The notes under the pieces: generated by a model | The model's input: the letters and a program-made list of their open reading frames with translations, nothing else | Databases searched by the model: none | What the model was told of the DNA's origin: nothing | Shown here: one piece after another, positions 22,545-34,373 of the stretch | Numbering within the stretch: position 1 is the first letter of the stretch | Layout: every line of letters starts with the position of its first letter | Position numbers and translations under genes: made by a program | Origin: Schistocerca nitens | Taxonomy: Eukaryota; Arthropoda; Insecta; Orthoptera; Acrididae | Direction of reading: 5' to 3' | Assembly: GCF_023898315.1 (NCBI RefSeq) | Contig: NC_064621.1 | Location: forward strand, 136,150,521-136,214,520 | DNA length: 64,000 nt

Positions 22545-24365
22545 TATCGTCGGCAGCCAAGACGGTTCCGGGTTCGAAACCCGCCGCCGCTTAAACTTTG
22601 ATTGATAATCAGCATTGGTGGCCGAGGACTTCCAGCATAAGAAGTAACCCTGATTTGGCCAATGGCCTTGTCAAAGAGGGCGGAGGAGCGGACAGACGTT
22701 CAGGGCTCTCTCTTGTCCTTGGGGTGGGAAATTTCCCCTAAAGGCAGAAGAATCGGCAACGATCAGTGGCATGAGGATTCAGAAGGCAATCACTGCGTTA
22801 AAGACACATAACGTGTATCCACAGGACATAGACAGAGAAAGTATATGAGGGTATTGAAAGGGTAATACAATACGTAAAGGGAGATGAAAATCTAATAGTC
22901 ATGGGGGACTGGAATGCAGTTGTGGGGGAAGGTGTAGAAAATAGATTACAGGAGAATATGGTCTTAGGACAAGGAATGAGAAAGGAGACCCGTGTAGAGC
23001 TGCTAGTCTCCCATAGGGCGCCTCCCCGGGTGGCGTATAGGGGAATGCTCACTAGATATGATGGGTACTGGGGAAATAAAATACCAAGAGCGGACCAAAA
23101 CTAGCAAACCTCTGCCCCTCTAACAAGGGAATGGGGTTGGCGGCAGGGAGGGCATGCGGCTGTAAAAACATTGCCAAAACAAGAGGAAAGATGGATGCTT
23201 CTCAAGATAAATGTTCCAGAGTAATAGCCTCCCATTCGGATCTCCGGGGGAGGCGTTTTGCGAAGGATCCAAAGGTGGGACCATACAAGAGAGCAGACTA
23301 AGGTAGTACGGACACTTATAGAGAAAAGGGGAAGAGTATATCGGAAACAGAGTTGAAGATATAAAGATCGAAGGAGCGAGAAGGAGAGGAAGACCGAAGA
23401 TGAGGTGGAAGATATCCGGGGACCTAAGGGAGAAAAGATGGAAGAAGGAAGAGGCAATGGATAGAATACTATGGAGGAGAAGAATCCAGGAGAGCAACGC
23501 CGACCCTACATGACGTGGAACAACACGACGATAAAGAAGAAGAAGAAGAAGAAGAAGACAAAGAATGAGAAAGGAGAAAGACTGAGTTAATAAATTTCAG
23601 CTAGTACTAGCGAATGCTCTGTTCAAGAATCACAACAGCAGGAGGTATACCTGGAAGAGACCGGGTGATACGGGAAGAGTTCAGTTAGAGTTCAGGAAGA
23701 GATTCTGAAATCAGTTTCTGGATTGTAAGGCGGACTCAGGAGCAGATATAGACTCAGATCACAATGTAGTAATTATGAAGAGTAGACTGAAGCTTAAGAG
23801 GTTAGTCAAGAACAATCAACACGCAAAGAAGTGAATACGGAAGTACTCAGGAATGATAAAGTTCCCTAAGATTGTAGGTACAGCAATAAATAATAGCCGT
23901 ATAGGCAGTACAGTTGAAGAAGAATGGACATCTCCGAAAAGGGCAATCACAGAAGCTGGAAACAAAGAAAATAGCTACGAGGAAATCATGGGTAACAGAA
24001 GTAATACTTTAGTTGATCAATGAAAGGAGAAAGTACAAAAATGTTCAGAGAAATCTAGGAATACAGAAATACAAGTCGCGGTGAAATGAAGTAAATAGGA
24101 AGTGCAGGGCAGGTAAGATGAAATGTCTGCATGAAAAATGTGAAGAAATCGAAAAAGAAATGATTGTCGGAAAGACTGATTCAGCATATAGGAAAGTCAA
24201 AACAACCTTCGATAAAATTAAAAGCAAGGGTGGTAACACTAAGAGTGTAATGGGAATTCCACTGTTGAACGCAGAGGAGAGTGCGGATAGGTGGAAACAG
24301 TACATTGAAGGCCTCCATGAGGGGAAGATTTGTCTAATGTGATAGAAGAAGAGAACAGATAGGAG
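22545..24365 (+). mobile_element. RTE-type LINE with tRNA-like head, internally deleted
   Basis: The head has GGTTCCGGGTTCGAAACCCG, a strong B box, and a body with AATCAGCATTGG and GGCCTTGTCAAAGAGGGCGG. After CCACAGGACAT it passes directly into RTE endonuclease sequence with VMGDWNAVVGEG. The same junction occurs in the minus-strand copy at 43623-44015. After a nested 569-bp insertion the element continues to about 24365. There it has the endonuclease C-terminal part and linker, in the same order as the copy at 62094-64000, for example KCLHEKCEEIEKE and RWKQYIEGLHEG. Most of the reading frame is broken. Confidence 0.75.
22990..23558 (+). mobile_element. Short LINE-derived retroelement nested in the RTE
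   Basis: The target duplication GACAAGGAATGAGAAAGGAG (22969-22988) recurs as GACAAAGAATGAGAAAGGAG at 23559-23578. The insert begins with a GC-rich leader (GGGCGCCTCCCCGGGTGG). It then jumps to the last part of a LINE ORF2, with a frame reading EGARRRGRPKMRWKISGDLR, and ends with a (GAA)n tail at about 23535-23556. A leader joined to the ORF2 end is the structure of a SINE-like deletion derivative of a LINE. Confidence 0.8.
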
Positions 24366-24387
24366 ATTCAGTATTAGACTCTGGCAC

Positions 24388-24530
24388 ATACCCATTTTTC
24401 TTTTCGATTCTTCTGTATATTATTCTTGTCAGTAGCTTGGATGCATGTGCTACTAAGCTGATCGTGCAATAATTCTCGCGCTTGTCGGCTCTTACCATCT
24501 TCGGAATTGTGTGGATGATATTTTACAGAA
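24388..24530 (-). pseudogene. Inverted RTE reverse transcriptase fragment
   Basis: On the minus strand this reads pieces of the block that at 63720-63850 runs from DFRKNIIH through ASKLLTRIIYRRI. It faces the plus-strand RTE ending at 24365, so the two pieces form a head-to-head inversion. This could come from an inverted 5' segment at insertion or from rearrangement. Confidence 0.65.
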
Positions 24531-24680
24531 AGTCAGATAGTATTAGGCTGCTAGTGAGCTGTTGGGTTTCTCAAAGCGTGACTCCTGTTGTGGAAACGGA
24601 GCACATCAAGGTTGTTAATTATCCACGGTATACCGCTGTTAAATGCGGTGCAGTGCTGTTCATTGAACTATCTCTCCCCT

Positions 24681-24698
24681 CCCCCCCCCCCCCCCCCC
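24681..24698. repeat. Poly-C tract
   Basis: Eighteen consecutive C, just upstream of the polymerase remnant. Confidence 0.95.
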
Positions 24699-25554
24699 AC
24701 TATCCCAAAGAAGCCTCTGGCGCTGAAGAGACAAGCCTTCATTATCTTTGGGAAGATAATAGCGTGATACCACGGAACACGTCATTCGATGAGTGGTTTC
24801 GTGAGTTACCTTGAGTGCTATAATCGATCGGTTTTCCGAGATGAAAGTTAAAGGATCTGATAAAGCACTCACCCCAGTACTATATGTGAACGTCCATACA
24901 TATGTATATGATTCGGTAAGGGGAGGGTCAATCAACTTCCCAAAGATATAGCATCCAAGCAGGCATGCATTAATGTACAAAATAAAAAGGATCAGACTTA
25001 GTTAGCATCGTCAGTACTGGCTTGCGAAAGAAATATTAAACAAAATCCAGAGCGTCTCGATACGGTAGATACCTTGGTATTCATAAGTGTTATATCCTTG
25101 ACAGCATCGAGTTCCCCATCAAGATCCAGGACATACTTAAATCTGAGGCACAGAATACCGGAAAATCGGTTCATGTTTATGGCCTGGAGAAACGTGTCAG
25201 ATGAGCAGAACTAGCATATAGTCGTTGGCCCACTCCATTTCCCAAAATTTGCAGGTGAGCGTAACATGCATGTAAACATGCTGCTATTCTCCAATGCAAA
25301 CATTAAGGAAAAAGGCAATTACCATTATGTTTGGATCAAAGACATGTCTCCTATTCTCTCAACTGAATAAACGTATGTGTGTAAAGCACATTTCCTTAAG
25401 GTTCCTCAATGCCTGTCCAGCAAGCTAGTTTTTAGCAAAGCATCAAGTTGATTGCCCTTTGAAGGACCAGGTACATGTTATTATGCCTAATGAGGAAAAA
25501 ACAAATTCATGAACTTTAAGAATGCTCAATATCAGGAGCGATGCCCGTTTGTGG

Positions 25555-25793
25555 AACCGAACGAGATGGCGCAGTGGTTAGAACACTGGACTCGCATACG
25601 GGAGAACAATGCTTAAAATCCGCGTCCGGCCATCCTGAATTAGGTTTTCCATGATTTCCCTCAATCGCTTCAGGAAAATGCCGGGATGGTTCCTTTGAAA
25701 GGACACGGCCGACTTCCTTTCCCATCGTACCCTAATCTTATGGGACCGATGACCTCGCTGTTTGGTCTCCTCCCCCAAATCAACCAGCCAAAC
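25555..25793 (+). mobile_element. tRNA-headed SINE (second family) inserted in the polymerase remnant
   Basis: The head GAGATGGCGCAGTGGTTAGA is a clear tRNA A-box region. The B box (AAAATCCGCG) is decayed. The body has TTTTCCATGATTTCCC, CAGGAAAATGCCGGGATGG and GACCGATGACCTCGCTG, a layout I associate with orthopteran SINEs. Short flanking repeats (CCCGTTTGTGGA against GCCGTTTGGGAA) fit a worn target duplication. It separates polymerase pieces 1 and 2. Confidence 0.8.
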
Positions 25794-27390
25794 AGCCGTT
25801 TGGGAAGTACACCATCTTGGAATGCCTCTTCGTTCCTGTGATCCGCTGTGAAGGTGACCATATGGCCTCACATACCACCTTCACAGAAAAACTAGTACTA
25901 TATTTGGCAGTGTACCAAATTGCATCGTCCTGTGATTCGAGTCTTAACCATTACAAATCTTATGTCGGGGATAATCCTGTGGTTTGGTTTCTCACTGAGC
26001 TTGAAAAACTCTCCTGGAAGGTTGATAAGGTTTACAGCGACAATGTTTCTATGACATATTTGGGAGCTGCTGTTTGATAGAAAAGCGGAAACTCCTTGTA
26101 GAGATCACTATCATTTTACGGGGAAGTTTCATGGCGCAGGTCACATACGTGCATTACCAAGGCACATACCCGTTTTCTTCCATTTGATTGGGAGGAAAAT
26201 CACGTTAGTATCCTACACGATAGCGTTGATAAGTACATTTCATTTTCCAAACTAATGACGCCAAGAATTAAGCCCTGCTTCCTTGATTCGCAGATGCAGG
26301 CACCTCTCGAGAAACTTGTTGAAACTGTACCTAAGGAGCATAAGCATATCACCTGCATTTCCAAATGAGGAAAAGTTTCTTCTTGGGGCTAGGGAGGGAG
26401 TTTTCCCATACGAGTGCTTGCATAGTACTGCAAAACTGAACGAGAACAGGCTATCCGTCATAACTGCATTTTCCAGCAACTTTACAGGCGAGGACTTACA
26501 ATGAGGACTCACTAGATTAGGGAAAATGAAAAAGGAAAGAAGGAAAAGGTGAAGGAAGACTTATTGAGGATTGGGACTTGGAATGTTTTAAACCTTCTCC
26601 AGGAAGGGAAATTAGAAAATACCAAACATAAAATGACAAGAAAAAAATTGTACTCGGAAGGTGTGAGGTGAGATGAGGTGGTTGTGGAGAACTAGAAAGT
26701 GCCGACTCTCGATGGTACTATTCAGCTGAAGATAAAAATGGAACCTGTCAACGCAGAAGAAGGGAAGCGCAACTACAGGAGGTTCAATAGTGAATTAAGA
26801 AGGGAGACAGAAAATGCAAACGAGAAATGGCTGACAGAAAAGTGTGACAAGATAGAGAAATTAGAGAAAGAAGGAAAATATGATTTGATGTAGAAAGAAG
26901 CAAACGGTTTGACATTCAGGGAAAAGAGAAACAACAATGGACTAAAGGAAATAGAGGCAGCAGACGGTAAAATGGTGAGTGAACCCCAAAAAATAATGAG
27001 AACAAGGGAAGAACATATAGAATGTGTATACGCTGCAGACAGCTAACCAACTGAAGAAGAAGATGAAGTTGTAGATGATGACAAAGGAAATGCAATGCTA
27101 ACAAGTGAGATTGAAGCATCCATCAAGGAGATGAAAAGTGCAAAGACAATAGGTAATGATGAGAGTCCTGCGGAATTGTTAAAGTCATTGAAGAAAGGAG
27201 AGATAAGGGAGTGGATTGAATGTGTAATCAAATATAAATGACATGAAAATGGCCAAAGGACTTGACAGAAAGCATCTTAACACCTATAGAAAAGAAAAAG
27301 AACAGCAGAAAGTAGGAAGAACATAGAACAATGAGTCTCATATCGCATGCAGCCAAAGTATTGCTGAGGACACTCAACAGGAGGCTATAT

Positions 27391-30300
27391 GTTGATGTTG
27401 TGGTCTTCAGTCCTGAGACTGGTTTGATGCAGCTCTCCTGTGCAAGCTTCTTCATCTCCCAGTACTTACTGCAACCTACGTCCTTCTGAATCTGGTAAGC
27501 GTATTCATCTCTTGGTGTCCCTCTATGATTTTTACCCTCCACACTGCCCTCCAATGCTAAATTTGTGATCCCTTGATGCCTCAGAACATGTCCTACCAAC
27601 CGGCCTCTTCTTCTTGTCAAGTTGTGCCACAAATTCCTCTGCTCCCAAATTCTATTCAATACCTCCTCATTAGTTATGTGATCTACCCATCTAATCTTCA
27701 GCATTCTTCTGTAGCACCACATTTCGAAAGTTTCTATTCTCTTCTTGTCCAAACTATTTATTGTCCATGTTTCACTTTAATACATGGCTACACTCCATAC
27801 AAATACTTTCAGAAACGACTTCCTGACACTTAAATCTATACTCGATGTTAACAAATTTCTCTTCTTCAGAAACGCTTTCCTTGCCATTGCCAGTCTACAT
27901 TTTATATCCTCTCTACTTCGACCATCATTTATTTTGCTCCCCAAATAGCAAAACTCCTTTACTACTTTAAGTGTCTCATTTCCTAATCTAATTCCCTCAG
28001 CATCACTCGATTTAATTCGACTACATTCCATTATCCTCGTTTTGCTTTTGTTGATATTCATCTTATATCCTTCTTTCAAGACACTGTCCATTCCATTCAA
28101 CTGCTCTTCCAAGTCCTTTGCTGTCTCCGACAGAATTACAATGTCATCGGCGAACCTCAGAGTTTTTATTTCTTCTCCATGGATTTTAATACCTACTCCG
28201 AATTTTTCTTTTGTTTCCTTTACTGCTTGCTCAATACACAAATTGAATAACATCGGGGAGAGGCTACAACCCTGTCTTACTCCCTTCCCAACCGCTGCTT
28301 CCCTTTCATGTCCCTCGACTCTTATACCTGCCATCTGGTTGCTGTACAAATTGTAAATAGCCTTTCGCTCCCTGTATTTTACCCCTGCCACCTTTAGAAT
28401 TTGAAAGAGAGTATTCCTGCCAACATTTTCAAAAGCTTTCTCTATGTCTACAAATGCTAGAAACGTAGGTTTGCCTTTCCTTAATCTTTCTTCTAAGATA
28501 CGTCGTAAGGTCAGTATTTCCTCACGTGTTCCAACATTTCTACGGAATCCAAACTGATCTTCCCCAAGGTTGGCTTCTACTAGTTTTTCCATACGTCTGT
28601 AAAGAATTCGCGTTAGTATTTTGCAGCTGTGGCTTATTAAACTGATTGTTCGGTAATTTTCACATCTGTCAACACCTGCTTTCTTTGGGTTTGGAATTAT
28701 TATATTCTTCTTGAAGTCTGAGGGTATTTCGCCTGTCTCATACATCTTGCTCACCAAATGGTAGAGTTTTGTCAGGACTGGCTCTCCCACGGCCGTCAGT
28801 AGTTCTAATGGAATGTTGTCTACTCCCGGGGCCTTGTTTCGACTCAGGTGTTTCAGTGCTCTGTCAAACTCTTCACGCAGTATTGTATCTCCCATTTCGT
28901 CTTCATCTACATTCTCTTCTATTTCCATAATATTGTCCTCAAGTACATCGCCATTGTATAGACCCTCTATGTACTCCTTCCACCTTTCTGCTTTCCCTTC
29001 TTTGCTTAGAACTGGGTTTCCATCTGAGCTCTGGATATTCATACAAGTGGTTCTCTTTTCTCCGTAGGTCTCTTTTATTTTCCTGTAGGCAGTATCTATC
29101 TTACCCCTAGTGAGATAAGCCTCTACATCCTTACATTTGTCCTCTAGCCATCCCTGCTTAGCCATTTTGCACTTCCTGTCGATCTCATTTTTGAGACGTT
29201 TGTATTGCTTTTTGCCTGCTTCATTTACTGCATGTTTATATTTTCTCCTTTCATCAGTTAAATTCAATATTTCTTCTGTTACCCAAGGATTTCTTCTAGC
29301 CCTCGTCTTTTTGCCTACTTGATCCTCTGCTGCCTTCACTACTTCATCCCTCAGAGCTACCCTTTCTTCTTCTACTGTATTTCTTTCCCCCATTGCTGTC
29401 AATTGTTCCCTTATGCTCTCCCTGAAACTCTGTACAACCTCTGATTTAATCAGTTTGTCCAGATCCCATCTCCTTAAATTCCCACCTTTTTGCAGTTTCT
29501 TCAGTTTTAATCTACAACTCATAACCAATAGATTGTGGTCAGATTCCACATCTGCCCCTGAAAATGTTTTACAATCTAATACCTGGTTCCTAAATCTCTA
29601 TCTTACCATTATATAATTTATCTGATACCTTCTAGTATTTCCAGGATTCTTCCATACAACCTTCTTTTATGATTCTTGAACCAAGTGTTAGCTATGATTA
29701 AGTTATGCTCTGTCCAAAATTCTACCAGACGGCTTCCTCTTTCATTTCTTTCCCCCAGTCCATATTCACCTACTATGTTTCCTTCTCTCCATTTTCCTAC
29801 TCTCGAATTCCAGTCTCCCATGACTATTAAATTTTTGTCTCCCTTTTTCTACCTGAATAATTTCTTTTATCTCATCATACATTTCATCAATTTCTCCATC
29901 ATCTGCAGAGCTAGTTGGCATATAAACTTGTACTCTTGTAGTAGATGTGTGCTTTGTGTCTTCCTTGGTCACAATAATACGTTCACTACGCTGTTTGTAG
30001 TAGCTTACTCGCACTCCTATTTTTTTTATTCATTATTAAACCTACTCCTACATTACCCCTATTTGATTTTGTATTTATAACCCTGTATTTACCTGAGCAA
30101 AAGTCTTCTTCCTCCTTCCACCGAACTTCACTAATTCCCACTATATCTAACTTTAACCTATCCATTTCCCTTTTTAAGTTTTCTAACCTACCTGCCCGAT
30201 TAAGGGATCTGACATTCCATGCTCCGATCCGCAGAATGCCAGTTTTCTTTCTCCTGATAACGACGTCCTCTTGAGTAGTCCCCGCCCGGAGATCCGAATG

Positions 30301-30638
30301 GGGGACTATTTTACCTCCGGAGTATTTTACCCAAGAGGACGCCATCATCATTTAACCATACAGTAAAGTTGCATGCCCCCGGAAAAAATTACGGCTGTAG
30401 TTTCCCCTTGCTTTCAGCCGTTCGCAGTACCAGCACAGCAAGACCGTTTTGGTTAGGGTTACAAGGCCAGATCAGTCAATCATCCAGACTGTTGCCCCTG
30501 CAACTACTGAAAAGGCTGCTGCCCTTCTTCAGGAACCACACGTTTGTCTGGCCTCCGTTGTGGTTGCAGCTACGGTACGGCCATCAGTATCGCTGAGGCA
30601 CGCAAGCCTCCCCACCAACGGCAAGGTCCATGGTTCAT
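27391..30638 (-). mobile_element. RTE-type LINE (LINE-B), nearly full length, nested in LINE-A
   Basis: On the minus strand it starts with a structured leader (30638-30355). Next is an endonuclease part (30351-29618) with RIGAWNVRSLNRAGRLENLK, a SEVRW block and MGDWNSRVGKW. The long reverse transcriptase frame is 29549-27777, and the C-terminus continues in the same frame to about 27400. The 3' end is at ...GACCACAACATCAAC. It interrupts LINE-A precisely between two consecutive RT blocks. Few disabling changes mean that it is the youngest layer here. I could not define a target duplication. Confidence 0.9.
27400..30351 (-). pseudogene. LINE-B ORF2: endonuclease and reverse transcriptase, few lesions
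   Basis: The protein would nick target DNA and reverse-transcribe its own RNA. The AP-endonuclease-like domain lies in 30351-29618 and has about three frameshifts or stops. The 590-codon frame 29549-27777 begins at ESDHNLLVM and carries VDRCENYRTISLISHSCKIL, DQFGFRRNVGTREEI, motif A FVDIEKAFENV, GVRQGCSLSPMLF and the catalytic RFADDIVIL. A single TAA after VWSVAMY interrupts it; the frame then resumes with DKKRIETFEMWCYRRM and LVGHVLRHQG, a C-terminal zinc-knuckle-like region of RTE/BovB proteins. The RT catalytic residues are intact. Confidence 0.88.
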
Positions 30639-31832
30639 GGGATGGAAAACTGAATTTCGTAATAGTAGATGAACAATTTGGTTTCAGACAAGGAGAGGGA
30701 ACTAGAGATGCGATTGGGCTACTGAGAGTGATAGGGGAGAGGTACACAGAAAAGAGAAAGAAGGTGTATGTTCTGTTCATTGATCTTGAGAAGGCTTTTG
30801 ACTGTGTCAGATGGGACAAACTGATGGAAATCCTAAGGAAACATGGAGTTGACTGGATAGACGGCTAATTAGAAATTTATATTTGAACCAGAGAGCGATA
30901 GTAAGAATACGAGGTGTGATGAGTGAAGAAATTGAACTGGGAAGAGGTGTAAGACAGAGTTTTGTTCATCACCAACACTGTTCAATACATATCTGAAGGA
31001 AATTATTAATGAAAGTTTTGATGAAATGAGAGGAGCTTGTATAAGGGGTCGGAGAGTGGAGTATATAAGATTTACAGACGAGACGGTTGTGATGGCAGAG
31101 AGTGCAAGAGAGATAGAACGAATGTTAGTTGATCTAAACACAAAATTAGAAGAATATGGATTGAAATTTAACCACAAGAAAACGGAAAGTATGATAATTG
31201 GCGAAAAGGGGAGAAAATACCATATGAAAACAGTGGGAGAGGAAATAGAGCAAGAGAATACCTTCAATTACTTGGTGTGTGTAATAGTGGATGATATGTA
31301 TTGCTCAACAGAAATTAGAAAAGGAATTGCAATGGCAAAAGAACGATTCAAGAGGATACAGAAATTACTTTGCAGACCAATAAACAAAGATCTCAGGAAA
31401 ATACTTGCCAAATGTTACATCTGGAGCGTTGCTCTGTATGGTACAGAGACCTGGACATTGAGGAAGGAAGATAAAAGAAGATTGGAGGCACTAGAGATGT
31501 GGATATGAAGAAGAATGGAAAAGGTTAAACTGGAAGACCGAGTAAGGAATGAAGAAGTATTAAGAAGAGTTGGAGAAGAAAGAAACAAGCTGTAAGTCAT
31601 CAGAAAGAGAAGACGGAACTGGATTGGACATTGTTTTAGGAGGGACTGTTTATTGAAGGAAGGAATAGAAGGAATGGTGGAGGGAAAAAGGGGAACAGGA
31701 AAAAGAAGATATCAAATGCTGGACAATATCAAAGGAGACAAATATTCAGAAATGAAAAGACTGGCTATGGACAGATAAAAGTGGAAGAGGCTTAACCCAT
31801 GACAAGACCAGCTGTAAGGCAGAATACCATAG

Positions 31833-31833
31833 G

Positions 31834-31866
<33 letters not shown>

Positions 31867-31877
31867 GCTACTACTAC
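31833..31877 (+). repeat. (ACT)n tail of LINE-A
   Basis: About fifteen ACT triplets with one interruption mark the 3' end of LINE-A. RTE-type LINEs commonly end in short tandem repeats rather than poly-A. Confidence 0.9.
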
Positions 31878-33450
31878 TTACAGGTGATGCGATAACAGAG
31901 GCAGAGTATGAAAATGCTGTGAATGTCTGGTGGGAATTTAGCATCTCCACTTTAGAAGAGTATGCACAGCTTTGCATGGAAACAGACTAGTGCTTGCTTG
32001 CAGACGTTTTTGAGAAATTCCTGAGTCTACGAATGATCACATAATCTCTTGATCCCGACTTTAATTACACAGCACCTGGGACACTATGCTCAAGAAAGCT
32101 AAGTGCAGCGTCGAACTGTTGAATAACCTGACATGCTTCTTTACTTTGAAAGAGGGATCCTTGGGGGACTTTTCCAGTGTATCAATAGGCACACTAAGAA
32201 AATAACCCACGTGTGGTGACAGGTTCAACACATCCCTTGATTCGAGTTACATAAGGTACTTGGATGTAAATAACTGATATGGGCACACCATTCAACAATC
32301 ACTGCCGTTTGATGAGTTTCGATGGGTGCCTGAAAACGAATCCCGGGAGTTAGGTGGTAAAGTCATGGGAGTATGACAGGTGATTCTGATGTAGGGAATG
32401 TGGTGGAGGTAGAATTCATCCTATTAGTTTTCATGATGCACATGCCGATTTGCCGCTGTGTCCAGAGCGACTAGTCCCACGAGGAGGATCCTTCCAAAAA
32501 CATAGACAACGCTTGAGAATAAGCGGAGATATATTATTCACTATCATAATCTCCAGCAGTGTCTCAGTGTCGTGATGGAGCTCATTAGAATCACCCGGGC
32601 TATCTCCTTCAAGTAATCCCCCTGGTTTAAAGAGCATATTGATATGAATACGGCACTGAGGGCTTCTGTTACTTTGAGAAATATTTTTATAATTAATAAA
32701 AATTCAATTTTCGGTAAAACAACGGAGAATTTGAGGGAACATAGTGAAATTTTGATTAGAATAGAATGGGATGGGTGCTGGGACGTAAGAAAATACATCA
32801 CCAGACCAAATGTTAAATGGGTCACAATACTCAACGAGAACTTCTGTTGCTGTGCAGATGGCGAAGGTAGCAGCAGAGTTTACGAAACATATCTGTCTGG
32901 GGATGTGCATACTTGACCCTCCACATGTAGTAGCTTCATTATGGGTTTGCGAAACCTCATTCCAGAGATCGTAAATTAATTTATATGGATACAGACAGCT
33001 TCCTCTTTTGGGTGAAGAACTGTAATCCATATGAAGTAATGAGGTACCACGGCAATGAATCCCATACATCCTCATCATGGCCGATAATCCGTACGATATT
33101 TTTGCACAGAACAAGAAGGCTATCGGCATTATGACAGACGAGGCAAATGGATTGTTGATTGTGGAGTTTGTAGGTCTGCGAGCAAAAACGTGAGCATATC
33201 GCACATTGGAAGGTGCCACCCAGAGGCGGGCTAAGGGTGTGCTTCGTGTGGTATCGAGAGTCCTCTCTGTCGAAGGCTATTTGCGGTGCCTGTACAGCGG
33301 TGTTCGCGGTGCTGCACCGCAGCCGCGGCACATGGTGTGGGAAACTAGTATTCGATAGAAAGAACACTAGGTGTACACTGTACTGCAATCTAAAGCTGGC
33401 CTGTCGCCTCTTGATGATAAAAGGGTCATTGAAACTTTCCCAAACTCACA

Positions 33451-33558
33451 CAATTCACTTGTTGAGAGAGGGGGTGAGGTGATTGAATGAGAGGGGAGAA
33501 TGAGACTGGGTGTGAATGTGACCGAATAGTATGACTTTTTTATTGTAGTGTAAGTAAA

Positions 33559-33590
<32 letters not shown>

Positions 33591-33897
33591 AGTGTGTGCT
33601 GTAAAGAAAAGTAAAAACAGTAAACAGGTTAAAAATGTAAAAAAGCATAAACAAATACATGTCTATTGCTGGTAACCTAAATATTTATTTATTCATACAC
33701 AGTGCATGTGTACTGTGTACACACATGTGAATATTTCTACCCATCACGGGCGTCATGTAAATTGATAACTTTTAAGGTTCACCTGCCGTTTTAAGTGTTC
33801 ATAGTTCACAATCCATCAAAATTGCAGTAAAACCGATGCTATTGGGACTGTTGTAGCGTAAGAATTGACTGTTGTAGCGTAAGAATTAGTTTTTAAC

Positions 33898-33933
<36 letters not shown>

Positions 33934-34217
33934 GTTAAAAACTAATTCTTACGCTACAACAGTCCCAATAGCATAGGTTTTACTGCAATTTTGATGGATT
34001 GTGAACTATGAACACTTAAAACGGCAGGTGAACCTTAAAAGTTATCAATTTACATGACGCCCGTGATGGGTAGAAATATTCACATGTGTGTACACAGTAC
34101 ACATGCACTGTGTATGAATAAATAAATATTTAGGTTACCAGCAATAGACATGTATTTGTTTATGCTTTTTTACATTTTTAACCTGTTTACTGTTTTTACT
34201 TTTCTTTACAGCACACA

Positions 34218-34270
<53 letters not shown>

Positions 34271-34373
34271 TTACTTACACTACAATAAAAAAGTCATACT
34301 ATTCGGTCACATTCACACCCAGTCTCATTCTCCCCTCTCATTCAATCACCTCACCCCCTCTCTCAGCAAGTGA

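Larger units (their letters stand above)
26494..31877 (+). mobile_element. RTE-type LINE (LINE-A) inserted in the polymerase, itself interrupted
   Basis: TTACAGGCGAGG (26482-26493) and TTACAGGTGATG (31878-31889) encode the same polymerase residues twice and are a worn target duplication. The LINE starts with an endonuclease stub (RIGTWNVLNLLQEGKLEN, about 26570), loses most of that domain, and continues with linker and reverse transcriptase. LINE-B interrupts it at 27391-30638. Reverse transcriptase then resumes with DEQFGFRQGEGTRDAIGLLR and FIDLEKAFDCV. The catalytic ADD box is replaced by FTDE near 31071. The C-terminus shows SVALYGTETWTL, and the element ends in an (ACT)n tail at 31833-31877. 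Numerous stops make it inactive. Confidence 0.87.
24840..33450 (+). pseudogene. Protein-primed family B DNA polymerase remnant (Maverick/Polinton or adintovirus type), in three pieces
   Basis: A polymerase of this type copies linear DNA from a protein primer. Piece 1 (24840-25554) shows SINFPK, HYVWIKDMS and VMPNEEK. Piece 2 (25805-26493) shows HYHFTGKFHGAGH followed by IPVFFH, then DKYISFSKL and GVFPYECL. Piece 3 (31878-33450) shows ENAVNVWWEFSISTLEEY, LLADVFEKF, a motif A-like LDVNN (followed by a stop where the family has a leucine, then YG), motif B-like NSIFGKTTEN, and motif C YMDTDS at 32982-32999. It continues with KKAIGIMTDEANG and EFVGLRAK, and ends near DDKR. Order and spacing fit the viral/organellar DNA polymerase B_2 family. 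Piece 1 and piece 2 are separated by a SINE, piece 2 and piece 3 by nested LINEs, and many stops and frameshifts occur in all. No other Polinton gene was recognised nearby. Confidence 0.85.

Noticed and set aside
31792-31990. Leucine- and serine-rich frames over the (ACT)n run
   Set aside because: Translation of the LINE-A microsatellite tail; only the part after 31878 belongs to the polymerase remnant.
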